Positions 1 to 6,547 of a stretch of 17,919 bases of DNA are shown piece by piece. The position numbers and the translations under genes are program-made. The notes beneath the pieces are model-generated. The model did no database searches and was not told the DNA's origin. It saw nothing but the letters and a program-made list of their open reading frames with translations. Origin of the DNA: an uncultured Bacteroidales bacterium (GTDB taxonomy: Bacteria; Bacteroidota; Bacteroidia; Bacteroidales; P3); the NCBI GenBank assembly GCA_947176875.1, contig CAMWSI010000004.1:1-17919 (forward strand), given 5' to 3'. How positions within the stretch are numbered: position 1 is the first letter of the stretch; the number at the start of each line of letters is the position of its first letter.

Positions 1-470
1 ATTATGTTGTGGTTGTGAGCAAGGACGGCGGCGAGACTTGGAGCGAACCGATTTGGGATGCCCGTGACGACGCTTCAGGAGAAGAGGGATGGTCTTCGGT
101 TGTCATCGCTTTGACGGACGAACCGACCGACAACATGCGTGTCGCGTTCCGTGCCTATACCGATACCCGGTATGAGTTGGATGAGAATGGGGAACCGACT
201 TCCGAAGTGCTGAATGAGGGTCTTCATTTCCCGTTCTGGATAGACGATGTGGCGATTACGGCCAGCCGTCCGGCTGATGCCGAAGCCGTGGCCGGCCGTC
301 TGGATCCGCAGGCCAAGATGCCGGTCATCCATTCTTATACGATTAAACTCAATGGCGAAATCCTGGAAGAGGGCGTGAGAGATTACGTGTATGCCGATAA
401 GAGTTTCAAGGAAGAAATGGGCGAATATACTTACGAAGTCGTTTCCGTGACGCCCGACGGTGTGTCGTAG
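1..470 (+). CDS. T9SS-type surface/secreted protein, 5' fragment (starts before the window, ends at in-frame TAG)
   Basis: The frame is open from the left edge, so the true start lies outside the window. The visible part begins inside a jelly-roll module: SKDGGETWSEP and the closing strand FWIDDVAITA are typical of the choice-of-anchor J / cleaved-adhesin modules of Bacteroidota exported proteins. A short Fn3-like piece follows (IHSYTIKLNGEILEEG ... GEYTYEVVSVTPDG). The frame then meets TAG at 468-470. The same frame continues without any shift (PAAVTVEIAEAFFEAPRNVT), which finishes this Fn3 module and enters the next. This piece and the one starting near 486 are therefore two halves of one gene broken by a single stop codon. 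TAG also ends other genes here (1860-1862, 6500-6502), so it is not reassigned. The role of the whole protein (adhesin, protease tail or other cargo) cannot be told, because any N-terminal catalytic part is missing. Confidence 0.75.
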   Translation, partial: YVVVVSKDGGETWSEPIWDARDDASGEEGWSSVVIALTDEPTDNMRVAFRAYTDTRYELDENGEPTSEVLNEGLHFPFWIDDVAITASRPADAEAVAGRLDPQAKMPVIHSYTIKLNGEILEEGVRDYVYADKSFKEEMGEYTYEVVSVTPDGVS

Positions 471-485
471 CCGGCCGCCGTTACA

Positions 486-1862
486 GTGGAAATTGCAGAA
501 GCTTTTTTCGAAGCGCCTCGGAATGTGACCGTCACATCGGAATATGACGAGGCATCGGACGAATATGCGATTTCAATAGCCTGGGAGGCCCCGGAAACCA
601 AATTCCAGCCGGATTACTATAACGTATATTTGGATGGCGATCAGATAACATGGGAATATACAGAGATGGGATATACGGTAACGGGATGCAGTGCGGGTAT
701 ATACGAAATCGGCGTGGAGGCCCAGTATGATATACCGTGGGGTACATCCGAACGGGTCACTTCGGTTTTGGCTTTAGGCGTCCGTTTCGGCGTAACTGAT
801 CTTGAAGCGGAAATGGATGGCGAGGATGTCGTACTTTCCTGGAAGGCTCCGGCCGATGAAGAGCATCCGATGGGTACTTATACGATTTACCGTGGCGAAG
901 AAAAGATAGCCGAGGGCGTGAAAGAAACGGCTTATCGTGATTTAGCCGTGGCGGACGGATATTATCAATACGCGGTTATCGCCGTTTATGCGGATGGCGA
1001 AGCATCTGTCGTTCGGGGTACCGTGGCATTGCAGGTAGGCGAAAGGCAACGCATCGGTTTGCCTTATGAGCAGAAGTTCAATACGACGTTTTGTCCGAAA
1101 GATATACGTCTCGTCAATCTGTCGGAATGGACCCCCGATAAATACGGTTGGTATTTCGATGATGGCGAACGTCTGGGTATCACGGGTGAAGGATTTGAAA
1201 GCGGTTATGCGGCGATTGATTGTAGCGAAGCCGGATTTTATCCCGTCGATGCCGCTCTGGAGTTGCCGGCCATCGATTTGACCGATGTGACCGAAAAGGC
1301 GGATATGGTACTGGCGTTCAATTACAGTTATGCCACCAGTGGGGAAGACATGGCGGGCGTGGAATGGTCTTTGGACGGTGAGGAATGGTATGTGCTGATG
1401 GCATTGGAACCCTATGATCCGATGGAGGTGGAGGAAGATGATTTTCAGATTCGGAAAATGGAATATGTGTTGGGCGAAGCCGATGACAAGGTGTTGGCGG
1501 CCATAAGGGCGGCCGAGACGCTTTATCTCCGTTTCCGTTATACCGCCACGTTCTCTTATCATTTTGCCATAGATAACCTGTCGGTTACAGGTCCCGTGGC
1601 TGATACGACCGATCCGGGTACCGCTGTGGAAGGACTTGAAAACGTCGAAGTGACGGTTTCGGCCGCCTGCGGCCAGGTGCGGGTTCAGGCCGCTTCGGCC
1701 ATTCATTCGGTGGAAGTCTATGCGCTCAACGGTGTCAAGTTGGCGAAACGGGTCGGCGACGGCGGTACGGAAATGGCATTTCCGGTGGCTTTCAGAGGAG
1801 CCGCGCTCCTTCGCGTGACGACGGCGCAAGGCGTCAAGGTCGTTAAGATGATTTTAATGTAG
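486..1862 (+). CDS. T9SS-type surface/secreted protein, 3' fragment with Fn3 modules, jelly-roll and C-terminal sorting domain
   Basis: This continues the preceding fragment in the same frame after the TAG at 468-470; the GTG at 486 is only the first possible restart codon and has no visible ribosome site, so separate translation is doubtful. Domains in order, numbered from 486: an Fn3 module at about 10-95 (VTVTSEYDE, ISIAWEAP, YYNVYLDG); a second Fn3 at about 100-185 (VVLSWKAP, YTIYRGEEKI, YQYAVIAVYADGE); a jelly-roll/choice-of-anchor J module at about 190-370 (GWYFDDGERLGI, VEWSLDGEEWYVL, YHFAIDNLSVTG); and a C-terminal domain of about 75 residues (VEVYALNGVKL, GAALLRVTTAQG, VKVVKMILM). 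The last matches the type A T9SS sorting signal in its pattern: beta-rich, a central Y-x-L-x-G turn, a G-x-x-x-x-R-V strand and a basic-hydrophobic end. Such a tail directs passage through the outer membrane and removal or anchoring by PorU. A strong terminator follows at 1913-1950. Confidence 0.75.
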   Translation: MEIAEAFFEAPRNVTVTSEYDEASDEYAISIAWEAPETKFQPDYYNVYLDGDQITWEYTEMGYTVTGCSAGIYEIGVEAQYDIPWGTSERVTSVLALGVRFGVTDLEAEMDGEDVVLSWKAPADEEHPMGTYTIYRGEEKIAEGVKETAYRDLAVADGYYQYAVIAVYADGEASVVRGTVALQVGERQRIGLPYEQKFNTTFCPKDIRLVNLSEWTPDKYGWYFDDGERLGITGEGFESGYAAIDCSEAGFYPVDAALELPAIDLTDVTEKADMVLAFNYSYATSGEDMAGVEWSLDGEEWYVLMALEPYDPMEVEEDDFQIRKMEYVLGEADDKVLAAIRAAETLYLRFRYTATFSYHFAIDNLSVTGPVADTTDPGTAVEGLENVEVTVSAACGQVRVQAASAIHSVEVYALNGVKLAKRVGDGGTEMAFPVAFRGAALLRVTTAQGVKVVKMILM

Positions 1863-1912
1863 TGGTTGTTTGGTTTATCGGAAGCGGATGTTCCGTATGT
1901 CCCGCAGACTGG

Positions 1913-1950
1913 CTCCCCGTCGGATTTTTCCGGCGGGGAGTCTTGTTTTT
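1913..1950 (+). terminator. Rho-independent terminator after the T9SS cargo gene
   Basis: An 11-bp stem (CTCCCCGTCGG at 1913-1923 with CCGGCGGGGAG at 1930-1940, one G-T pair) closes a 6-base loop ATTTTT and is followed by the T-rich tail TCTTGTTTTT. It lies 50 bases past the stop of the cargo gene and separates it from the transporter gene. Energy was not computed. Confidence 0.8.
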
Positions 1951-2030
1951 GCGGCGGTTGGATGGTTCATGGCTACGGGTTTCCCGTTGTTTCCATCGGT
2001 TGTGTCCTGCTTGCCGGAATCCTATAGCGG

Positions 2031-2062
2031 TTTGTTATTGCGTTCGTTTTGTTTTATCTTCG
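2031..2062 (+). promoter_or_regulatory. Candidate Bacteroidota promoter for the YidE-like transporter
   Basis: TTTG at 2031-2034, a 20-base spacer, then TATCTTCG at 2055-2062, which differs from the phylum's -7 consensus TAnnTTTG at one base. It lies downstream of the terminator at 1913-1950 and about 60 bases before the ATG at 2122. The spacing and position fit, but one mismatch makes it tentative. Confidence 0.4.
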
Positions 2063-2121
2063 CGGCTCTTTTGGCGACTCTTCGGCCTGCCGTTTAGGAG
2101 ACGCGTACACGATAAGGTATT

Positions 2122-3783
2122 ATGGGACATTGGTTTAACGAAATTTTATTCGGAAGCAGCGTGGCGCATGCCGTTTTCGCGCTCGCGCTGACGATTGCCG
2201 TCGGTCTTTCGTTGGGGAAATTCAAAATCGCCGGCATTTCATTGGGCATCACATGGATATTGTTCGCCGGTATCTTCTTTTCCCATTTCGGTATCCGGCT
2301 CACACCGGCCGTCGGGCATTTCGTCAAGGAATTCGGCTTGATTTTGTTCGTTTACGCCATCGGTCTTCAGGTGGGTCCCAGTTTCTTTTCCTCGCTCCGT
2401 AAGGGCGGGCTTTCGATGAACCTCATGGCGGCCGCCATCGTGTTGCTCGGTTGCCTTACGACCTATGCCATCCATGTATTGAGCGGTACGGATCTCGTGA
2501 CCATGGTCGGCATCATGTCGGGTGCTGTCACGAATACACCGGGTTTGGGCGCCGCGCAACAGACCTATAGCGATGCCACCGGTCTGTCGGGGCAGACCAT
2601 CGCCTCCGGCTATGCCGCGGCCTATCCGTTGGGCGTTGTCGGCATTATTTTGAGTATCATGGTGTTCAAATATATCGGCAACCGCCATAACGCCGAGGCG
2701 GAGAATTTCGTGCCCGGCAAGAGCGAGTCCGAGACCCGTCGCATCAACCTGCGTGTGGCCAACCAAGGCATTTTCGGCCAGAGTATCGCCGAAATGGCGC
2801 GGATTGTGAACCGGCCGTTCGTCATATCGCGCGTCATGCACCCGGACGGTACGATAGAGGCCGGTTTGGGCGAACTCAAACTGCACGAGGGCGACGTGTT
2901 GCGGATTGTGGCGCGTCCGGAAGCCGTAGAGGCTCTGACCGCCTATATCGGGCAGGTGGTGCATATCGATGCCGCTGTTTGGGAAAAAGAGACCTCGGAA
3001 CTCGTTTCCCGCCGCATCGTCGTGACAAAGGAACAGGTCAATGGCAGCCGCATCGGCGACTTGCATCTGCGGTCGTTGCACGATGTCACGATTACACGCG
3101 TCAATCGCGCGGGTCTGGATCTTCTGGCCACGATGGACCTGCGGCTTCAGCTCGGCGACCGCGTGACGGTCGTGGGCAAGAAAGAAAGTGTGGAGAAAAT
3201 AGCCACGATACTCGGCAATTCGATGAAACGGCTCGACGTACCCAATTTGTTCCCGATATTTTTCGGCGTATTGTTGGGCGTGCTTTTAGGTTCCGTACCC
3301 GTCATGTTTCCCGGCGTGCCCATGCCCGTCAAATTGGGCTTGGCCGGCGGCCCGCTCGTCGTGGCCATTCTCATCGGCCGTTTCGGCCCGTATTACCACA
3401 TGGTCACGTTCACGACCACGAGTGCCAACATGATGTTGCGCGAAATAGGCATCGCGTTGTTCTTGGCCGCCGTGGGACTGGACGCCGGCGAACACTTCGT
3501 GGAGACGCTGGCAACCGGCGGTTACCGTTGGATTTTCTACGGTGTGCTCATCACGGTGTTGCCGTTGCTCATCGTGGGCTTCATCGGCCGCAAATGCTTC
3601 AAATGGGATTATTATAAAATGGCCGGTCTTATGGCCGGGGCCACGACCGATCCGCCTGCGCTGGCGTTCGTCAATAACGCCGCCCCCAACGACCGCGCCG
3701 CCGTCTCTTACGCCACGGTCTATCCGCTTACGATGTTCCTGCGTATCCTCGCCGCCCAGGTGCTCGTGTTGTTGGCGCTGTAA
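2122..3783 (+). CDS. YidE/YbjL-type (aspartate:alanine exchanger family) membrane transporter with two RCK_C domains
   Basis: The 553-residue protein has the symmetrical layout of the AspT/YidE/YbjL family: an N-terminal membrane half (about 1-185), two soluble TrkA-C (RCK_C) domains in the middle (about 190-280 and 285-370), and a C-terminal membrane half (about 380-553). The duplicated family motifs are visible: GLQVGPSFFSSLR and GAVTNTPGLGAA in the first half, GLDAGEHFVETL and AGATTDPPALAF in the second. Each half has about five to six hydrophobic segments. Family members exchange small carboxylates or amino acids across the inner membrane, and RCK_C domains usually bind a regulatory ligand; the substrate of this YidE-type branch is not known. 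ATG at 2122 is preceded by AAGG at 2114-2117. The length is normal for the family. It converges on the nuclease gene with only 3 bases between stop codons. Confidence 0.88.
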   Translation: MGHWFNEILFGSSVAHAVFALALTIAVGLSLGKFKIAGISLGITWILFAGIFFSHFGIRLTPAVGHFVKEFGLILFVYAIGLQVGPSFFSSLRKGGLSMNLMAAAIVLLGCLTTYAIHVLSGTDLVTMVGIMSGAVTNTPGLGAAQQTYSDATGLSGQTIASGYAAAYPLGVVGIILSIMVFKYIGNRHNAEAENFVPGKSESETRRINLRVANQGIFGQSIAEMARIVNRPFVISRVMHPDGTIEAGLGELKLHEGDVLRIVARPEAVEALTAYIGQVVHIDAAVWEKETSELVSRRIVVTKEQVNGSRIGDLHLRSLHDVTITRVNRAGLDLLATMDLRLQLGDRVTVVGKKESVEKIATILGNSMKRLDVPNLFPIFFGVLLGVLLGSVPVMFPGVPMPVKLGLAGGPLVVAILIGRFGPYYHMVTFTTTSANMMLREIGIALFLAAVGLDAGEHFVETLATGGYRWIFYGVLITVLPLLIVGFIGRKCFKWDYYKMAGLMAGATTDPPALAFVNNAAPNDRAAVSYATVYPLTMFLRILAAQVLVLLAL

Positions 3784-3786
3784 GTA

Positions 3787-4626
3787 TCACAATCCCCACC
3801 AATCCGGGTCTTTCTCGCGTTCCACAACGGTCTCGATGCTGTCCGGAAGGGCGGGGAAGAAGTCGATGCCCGTCAGGATTTCCAATTCATCGATGCTTAA
3901 CGTGTGATCCGGCAAAGGTTTATCCGAGCCCCCGTTGTCGAACGTGAACGCCACGGCCGCCCAGCGGCCGTTCGCGTATTGCAGCAGGGCCTTGAAGAAG
4001 CCGTGCGGTACGGTCACGCCGTTTTCGCCGATCCGCGGGAAAGAATCGGCCGCGAGCGGCCCGCAGACCACATAAACGCTGCCCCGCGTCGCGGCCTGTC
4101 GCCGCACCAGGTCTTCCAACCGTTTCCAGATGCCGCGGTTCAGCGTCGGATGCTGCGGACAGATATTCGAGAGGTAGAACGATTCCTGCATCGCCGTCTC
4201 GCTCCATTTCATATCGCCGGCCGGTGCCATGTGGCCGCGGTCGAAACCCGAATGTTTATAGTCGTCGGTCGTGGCCGTCTCGTGATAAGGTACTTCAGGG
4301 TCGGGTACGAAGCGATTGTAGCGTTTGGCCGGCCCCGACGTCTCTTCCGGCGTCAGTTCGTAAGCCACCCAGTTCGGTAGCCGCCGGTCGGCGTTGTAAC
4401 TGACCGTGTAGCCAGTATGATAGATGAGCCGCTCCTGTTTGCCGGCAAGCGGTGCGGGGATTTCCAAGGCCGGCGGCGTCTGCCTCTCCGCTTGGGGTCG
4501 CATCGCCCCATGCGTTTCGGCCGCCCATGCGTTACAGACGCTTGCCGCCCAAATGACAACCGCCATCCGGACGGAAACCGCCGCTCCGCAGAGACGGCCG
4601 ACCCTTGATGAAATCCGGATGAGCAT
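3787..4626 (-). CDS. Secreted DNA/RNA non-specific endonuclease (NUC1 / beta-beta-alpha-metal family)
   Basis: The protein is about 279 residues from the ATG at 4626. The frame can be extended four codons to a TTG at 4638, but ATG is preferred. The N-terminus is basic, then hydrophobic (MAVVIWAASVCNAWAAE), a likely Sec signal peptide cut after the AWA motif, so it should act in the periplasm or outside the cell. The diagnostic DRGHMAPAGDM motif lies at residues 129-139, with H132 the expected general base. The downstream N163 in TLNRGIWKRLE is the expected Mg2+ ligand. Other family blocks are YNRFVPDPEV before the motif, FYLSNICPQ between the two catalytic elements, and YVVCGP after them. Enzymes of this group cut both strands of DNA and RNA without sequence preference. 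Likely roles are nucleotide scavenging or clearing extracellular DNA. No good promoter was seen upstream; the terminator at 4678-4709 separates it from tRNA-His. Confidence 0.9.
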   Translation of the reverse strand: MLIRISSRVGRLCGAAVSVRMAVVIWAASVCNAWAAETHGAMRPQAERQTPPALEIPAPLAGKQERLIYHTGYTVSYNADRRLPNWVAYELTPEETSGPAKRYNRFVPDPEVPYHETATTDDYKHSGFDRGHMAPAGDMKWSETAMQESFYLSNICPQHPTLNRGIWKRLEDLVRRQAATRGSVYVVCGPLAADSFPRIGENGVTVPHGFFKALLQYANGRWAAVAFTFDNGGSDKPLPDHTLSIDELEILTGIDFFPALPDSIETVVEREKDPDWWGL

Positions 4627-4677
4627 GTCGCGTATCAAAATGCAAGGATTATAAAAATTTTCTGTCTGAATTAAACC

Positions 4678-4709
4678 AAAAAGGCTCCCTTACACGAGGA
4701 AGCCTTTTT
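4678..4709 (-). terminator. Rho-independent terminator of tRNA-His (symmetrical, works in both directions on paper)
   Basis: Twelve-base arms at 4678-4689 (AAAAAGGCTCCC) and 4698-4709 (GGAAGCCTTTTT) pair with one G-T wobble around an 8-base loop. A-runs and T-runs at both ends give a T tail on either strand. On the minus strand it follows the tRNA 3' end by about 10 bases. Confidence 0.8.
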
Positions 4710-4719
4710 CATTTTCAAG

Positions 4720-4794
4720 GGTGGAAGATGGGATTCGAACCCACGACCAACGGAACCACAATCCGCTACTCTAACCAGCTGAGCTACATCCACC
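4720..4794 (-). tRNA. tRNA-His (anticodon GTG)
   Basis: Read on the minus strand, a full cloverleaf folds. The acceptor is GTGGATG with CTTCCAC and the extra G at position -1 opposite C73, the hallmark of tRNA-His. The D arm is GCTC...GAGT. The anticodon stem GCGGA/TCCGT closes the loop TTGTGGT with anticodon GTG at 4757-4759. The T arm is GTGGG-TTCGAAT-CCCAT. No CCA is encoded. One acceptor pair (6:67) is T-T, a mismatch. A strong promoter lies just upstream and a terminator just downstream, so this is an isolated single-tRNA unit. Confidence 0.95.
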
Positions 4795-4807
4795 GTATTT
4801 TGAGGTG

Positions 4808-4838
4808 CAAAAGTACGATATTTTTTTAATTTCTCAAA
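4808..4838 (-). promoter_or_regulatory. Bacteroidota-type promoter of tRNA-His
   Basis: On the minus strand, TTTG (4835-4838) is followed by exactly 19 bases and then TACTTTTG (4808-4815), a perfect match to the phylum consensus TTTG-N19-TAnnTTTG. The surrounding DNA is AT-rich. Transcription would start at about 4800, a few bases before the tRNA 5' end. Confidence 0.8.
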
Positions 4839-5035
4839 ATTTCGTAATTTTACCCGATATTTGGCTTTATAAGGCAGTGCGCCGAAAGGACGCTGTTTCG
4901 AGCCGCTCCGGAGTTCTCTGAACCGTGTCGGAATAGTGACGGGCAACCGTTTCAAGCGTTCCGTTGCCGTTTCGGTGGCCGTTCCGGAAATACCGGAGTT
5001 GGAAGGCCGAATCTCCGAACCCCAATACCCGTTAT

Positions 5036-6502
5036 ATGTACCTTACGCCGCAAAATATTCTTTTAGTAGGTTCTATCCTTCTGTTTATCAGTGTATGGGT
5101 CAGTCAAGGTGCCTATAAGTTCGGCGTACCCGCCTTGATATTGTTCCTCGCCGTGGGTATGCTGGCCGGTTCGGAAGGCGTGGGCGCGTGGTTCGGGCAT
5201 CATCAGGGCATCGTGTTCGACAATCCCAAGACCGCGCAGTTCATCGGCGTCGTCGCGCTCAATTTCATCCTGTTTTCCGGCGGTTTGGACACCAAATGGC
5301 GCAGCATACGGCCGGTGCTTTGGGAGGGCGTGACGCTCTCCACCATCGGCGTCGTGCTGACGGCCGCATCCATCGGCTTGTTCGTCTATCTCGTGCTGGA
5401 CGATTTTTCCTTTGCCGAAGCCATGTTGTTGGGTTCCATCGTCTCGTCCACCGACGCGGCGGCCGTGTTCTCCATCCTGCGGTCAAGCCGGATGTCGCTC
5501 AAACACAACCTCAAGCCCATGTTGGAGTTGGAAAGCGGGAGTAACGACCCCGTGGCTTATCTGCTCACGATCATGTTCATTTCTGTCATTCAGAATCCGT
5601 CCGGCAATCTTTGGCGGCTGTTGCCCGCCTTCCTGTTGCAGATACTCATCGGCGTTATGGCCGGTTACCTCATGGGGCGGGTCAGCGTCTGGGTCATCAA
5701 TCGTATCAAGACGCAGTATAATGGCCTTTATCCCGTCATGATGGTCGCGCTCATGTTCTTTACCTATTCGGTGGCCGACGTGTTGCACGGCAACGGTTTT
5801 CTCGCCATTTATATCGCGGCCGTCTATATCGGCAATCAGAAGATAGTGCAGAAAGAGTTGATACTCGGAACTTTCGACGGCTTCGCCTGGCTCATGCAGG
5901 TTGTGTTGTTCCTTACGTTGGGACTGCTTGTGCATCCGATGCAGGTATGGGCCGTGCTCGGCATAGGATTGCTGATTTCGGTTTTCATGATAATCGTGGC
6001 GCGTCCGTTGAGCGTCTTCATTACTTTGGCGTTCAACAGGCTCGGTTTCAAGAATAAACTGTTTGTGTCATGGGTCGGTCTGCGTGGCGCGGCTCCTATC
6101 GTGTTCGCCACCTATCCGCTCATCGCGGGGCTGGAAAAAGCCGGCATGATATTCAATATCGTATTCTTCATCTCCTGTACGTCCATGCTCATTCAGGGGA
6201 CGTCCATTCCGGCCGTGGCGCGGTGGCTCAAGGTCTCCATCGTCATGCCAAAACACCTGCTTTCGCGCAAGGAATTGGATCAGAATACGGAAGTCATAGA
6301 AGTGAAAGTGCCGGTCGATAGCAAGCTCATCGGTTCGCAACTCTGTCAGATTGTGTTCCCGCAGGGTGTGCGTATCACGATGATGGCGCGGCACGGCGAA
6401 TATCTCGTGCCCAACGGCCAGACGCAGATTCATGCGGGCGACCATCTGTTCGTCATGTGCCAGACCGTCGATCAGCCGGAAATCTACCGGATGCTGGATT
6501 AG
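5036..6502 (+). CDS. K+/H+ (or Na+/H+) antiporter, CvrA/NhaP2 type, with C-terminal RCK_C domain
   Basis: From ATG 5036 the protein has 488 residues. The open frame reaches back to a TTG at 4964, but the added stretch (RWPFRKYRSWKAESPNPN) is charged and unlike the family, while MYLTPQNILLVGSILLF opens the first membrane segment, so ATG 5036 is chosen. About twelve hydrophobic segments span residues 5-390. CPA1 core motifs are present: SSTDAAAVFSIL with D130, and ELESGSNDPVAYLLT with the paired N150-D151 of the ion-binding centre. After the last segment comes a soluble TrkA-C domain (about 415-488: VKVPVDSKLIGSQL, HAGDHLFVMCQT). CvrA-type proteins export K+ or Na+ in exchange for H+ at the inner membrane and protect against high salt; the RCK_C domain is the regulatory part. 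The exact ion cannot be read from sequence. No clean promoter was found in the 240 bases between tRNA-His and this gene. Confidence 0.9.
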   Translation: MYLTPQNILLVGSILLFISVWVSQGAYKFGVPALILFLAVGMLAGSEGVGAWFGHHQGIVFDNPKTAQFIGVVALNFILFSGGLDTKWRSIRPVLWEGVTLSTIGVVLTAASIGLFVYLVLDDFSFAEAMLLGSIVSSTDAAAVFSILRSSRMSLKHNLKPMLELESGSNDPVAYLLTIMFISVIQNPSGNLWRLLPAFLLQILIGVMAGYLMGRVSVWVINRIKTQYNGLYPVMMVALMFFTYSVADVLHGNGFLAIYIAAVYIGNQKIVQKELILGTFDGFAWLMQVVLFLTLGLLVHPMQVWAVLGIGLLISVFMIIVARPLSVFITLAFNRLGFKNKLFVSWVGLRGAAPIVFATYPLIAGLEKAGMIFNIVFFISCTSMLIQGTSIPAVARWLKVSIVMPKHLLSRKELDQNTEVIEVKVPVDSKLIGSQLCQIVFPQGVRITMMARHGEYLVPNGQTQIHAGDHLFVMCQTVDQPEIYRMLD

Positions 6503-6516
6503 TGGGCCGCTGAAGT

Positions 6517-6534
6517 CCGGAATGTTTTTTCCGG
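6517..6534. terminator. Weak hairpin between two convergent genes
   Basis: CCGGAA (6517-6522) and TTCCGG (6529-6534) form a perfect 6-bp stem around TGTTTT, 15 bases past the antiporter stop and 14 bases from the stop of the opposite-strand membrane-protein gene. There is no proper T tail on either strand, so this is only a candidate for termination. Confidence 0.3.
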
Positions 6535-6547
6535 GGTTCGGCATCCT

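Noticed and set aside
468..470. Stop-codon reassignment (TAG as sense)
   Set aside because: TAG ends the same gene at 1860-1862 and the antiporter gene at 6500-6502 at the expected family lengths, so TAG is a normal stop here.
942..1829. Antisense open frame of about 295 codons under the T9SS cargo gene
   Set aside because: Shadow of a gene with recognisable domains; the translation is His/Arg-rich and shows no domain or promoter.
1870..2097. Short plus-strand frame with hydrophobic segments between the cargo gene and the transporter
   Set aside because: It begins upstream of, and runs through, a strong terminator hairpin at 1913-1950; hydrophobicity comes from T-rich DNA. No start context or known domain.
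5012..5035. TTG 4964 start giving 24 extra residues on the antiporter
   Set aside because: The added residues are basic and polar, unlike the family's N-terminus, while ATG 5036 leads directly into the first membrane segment.
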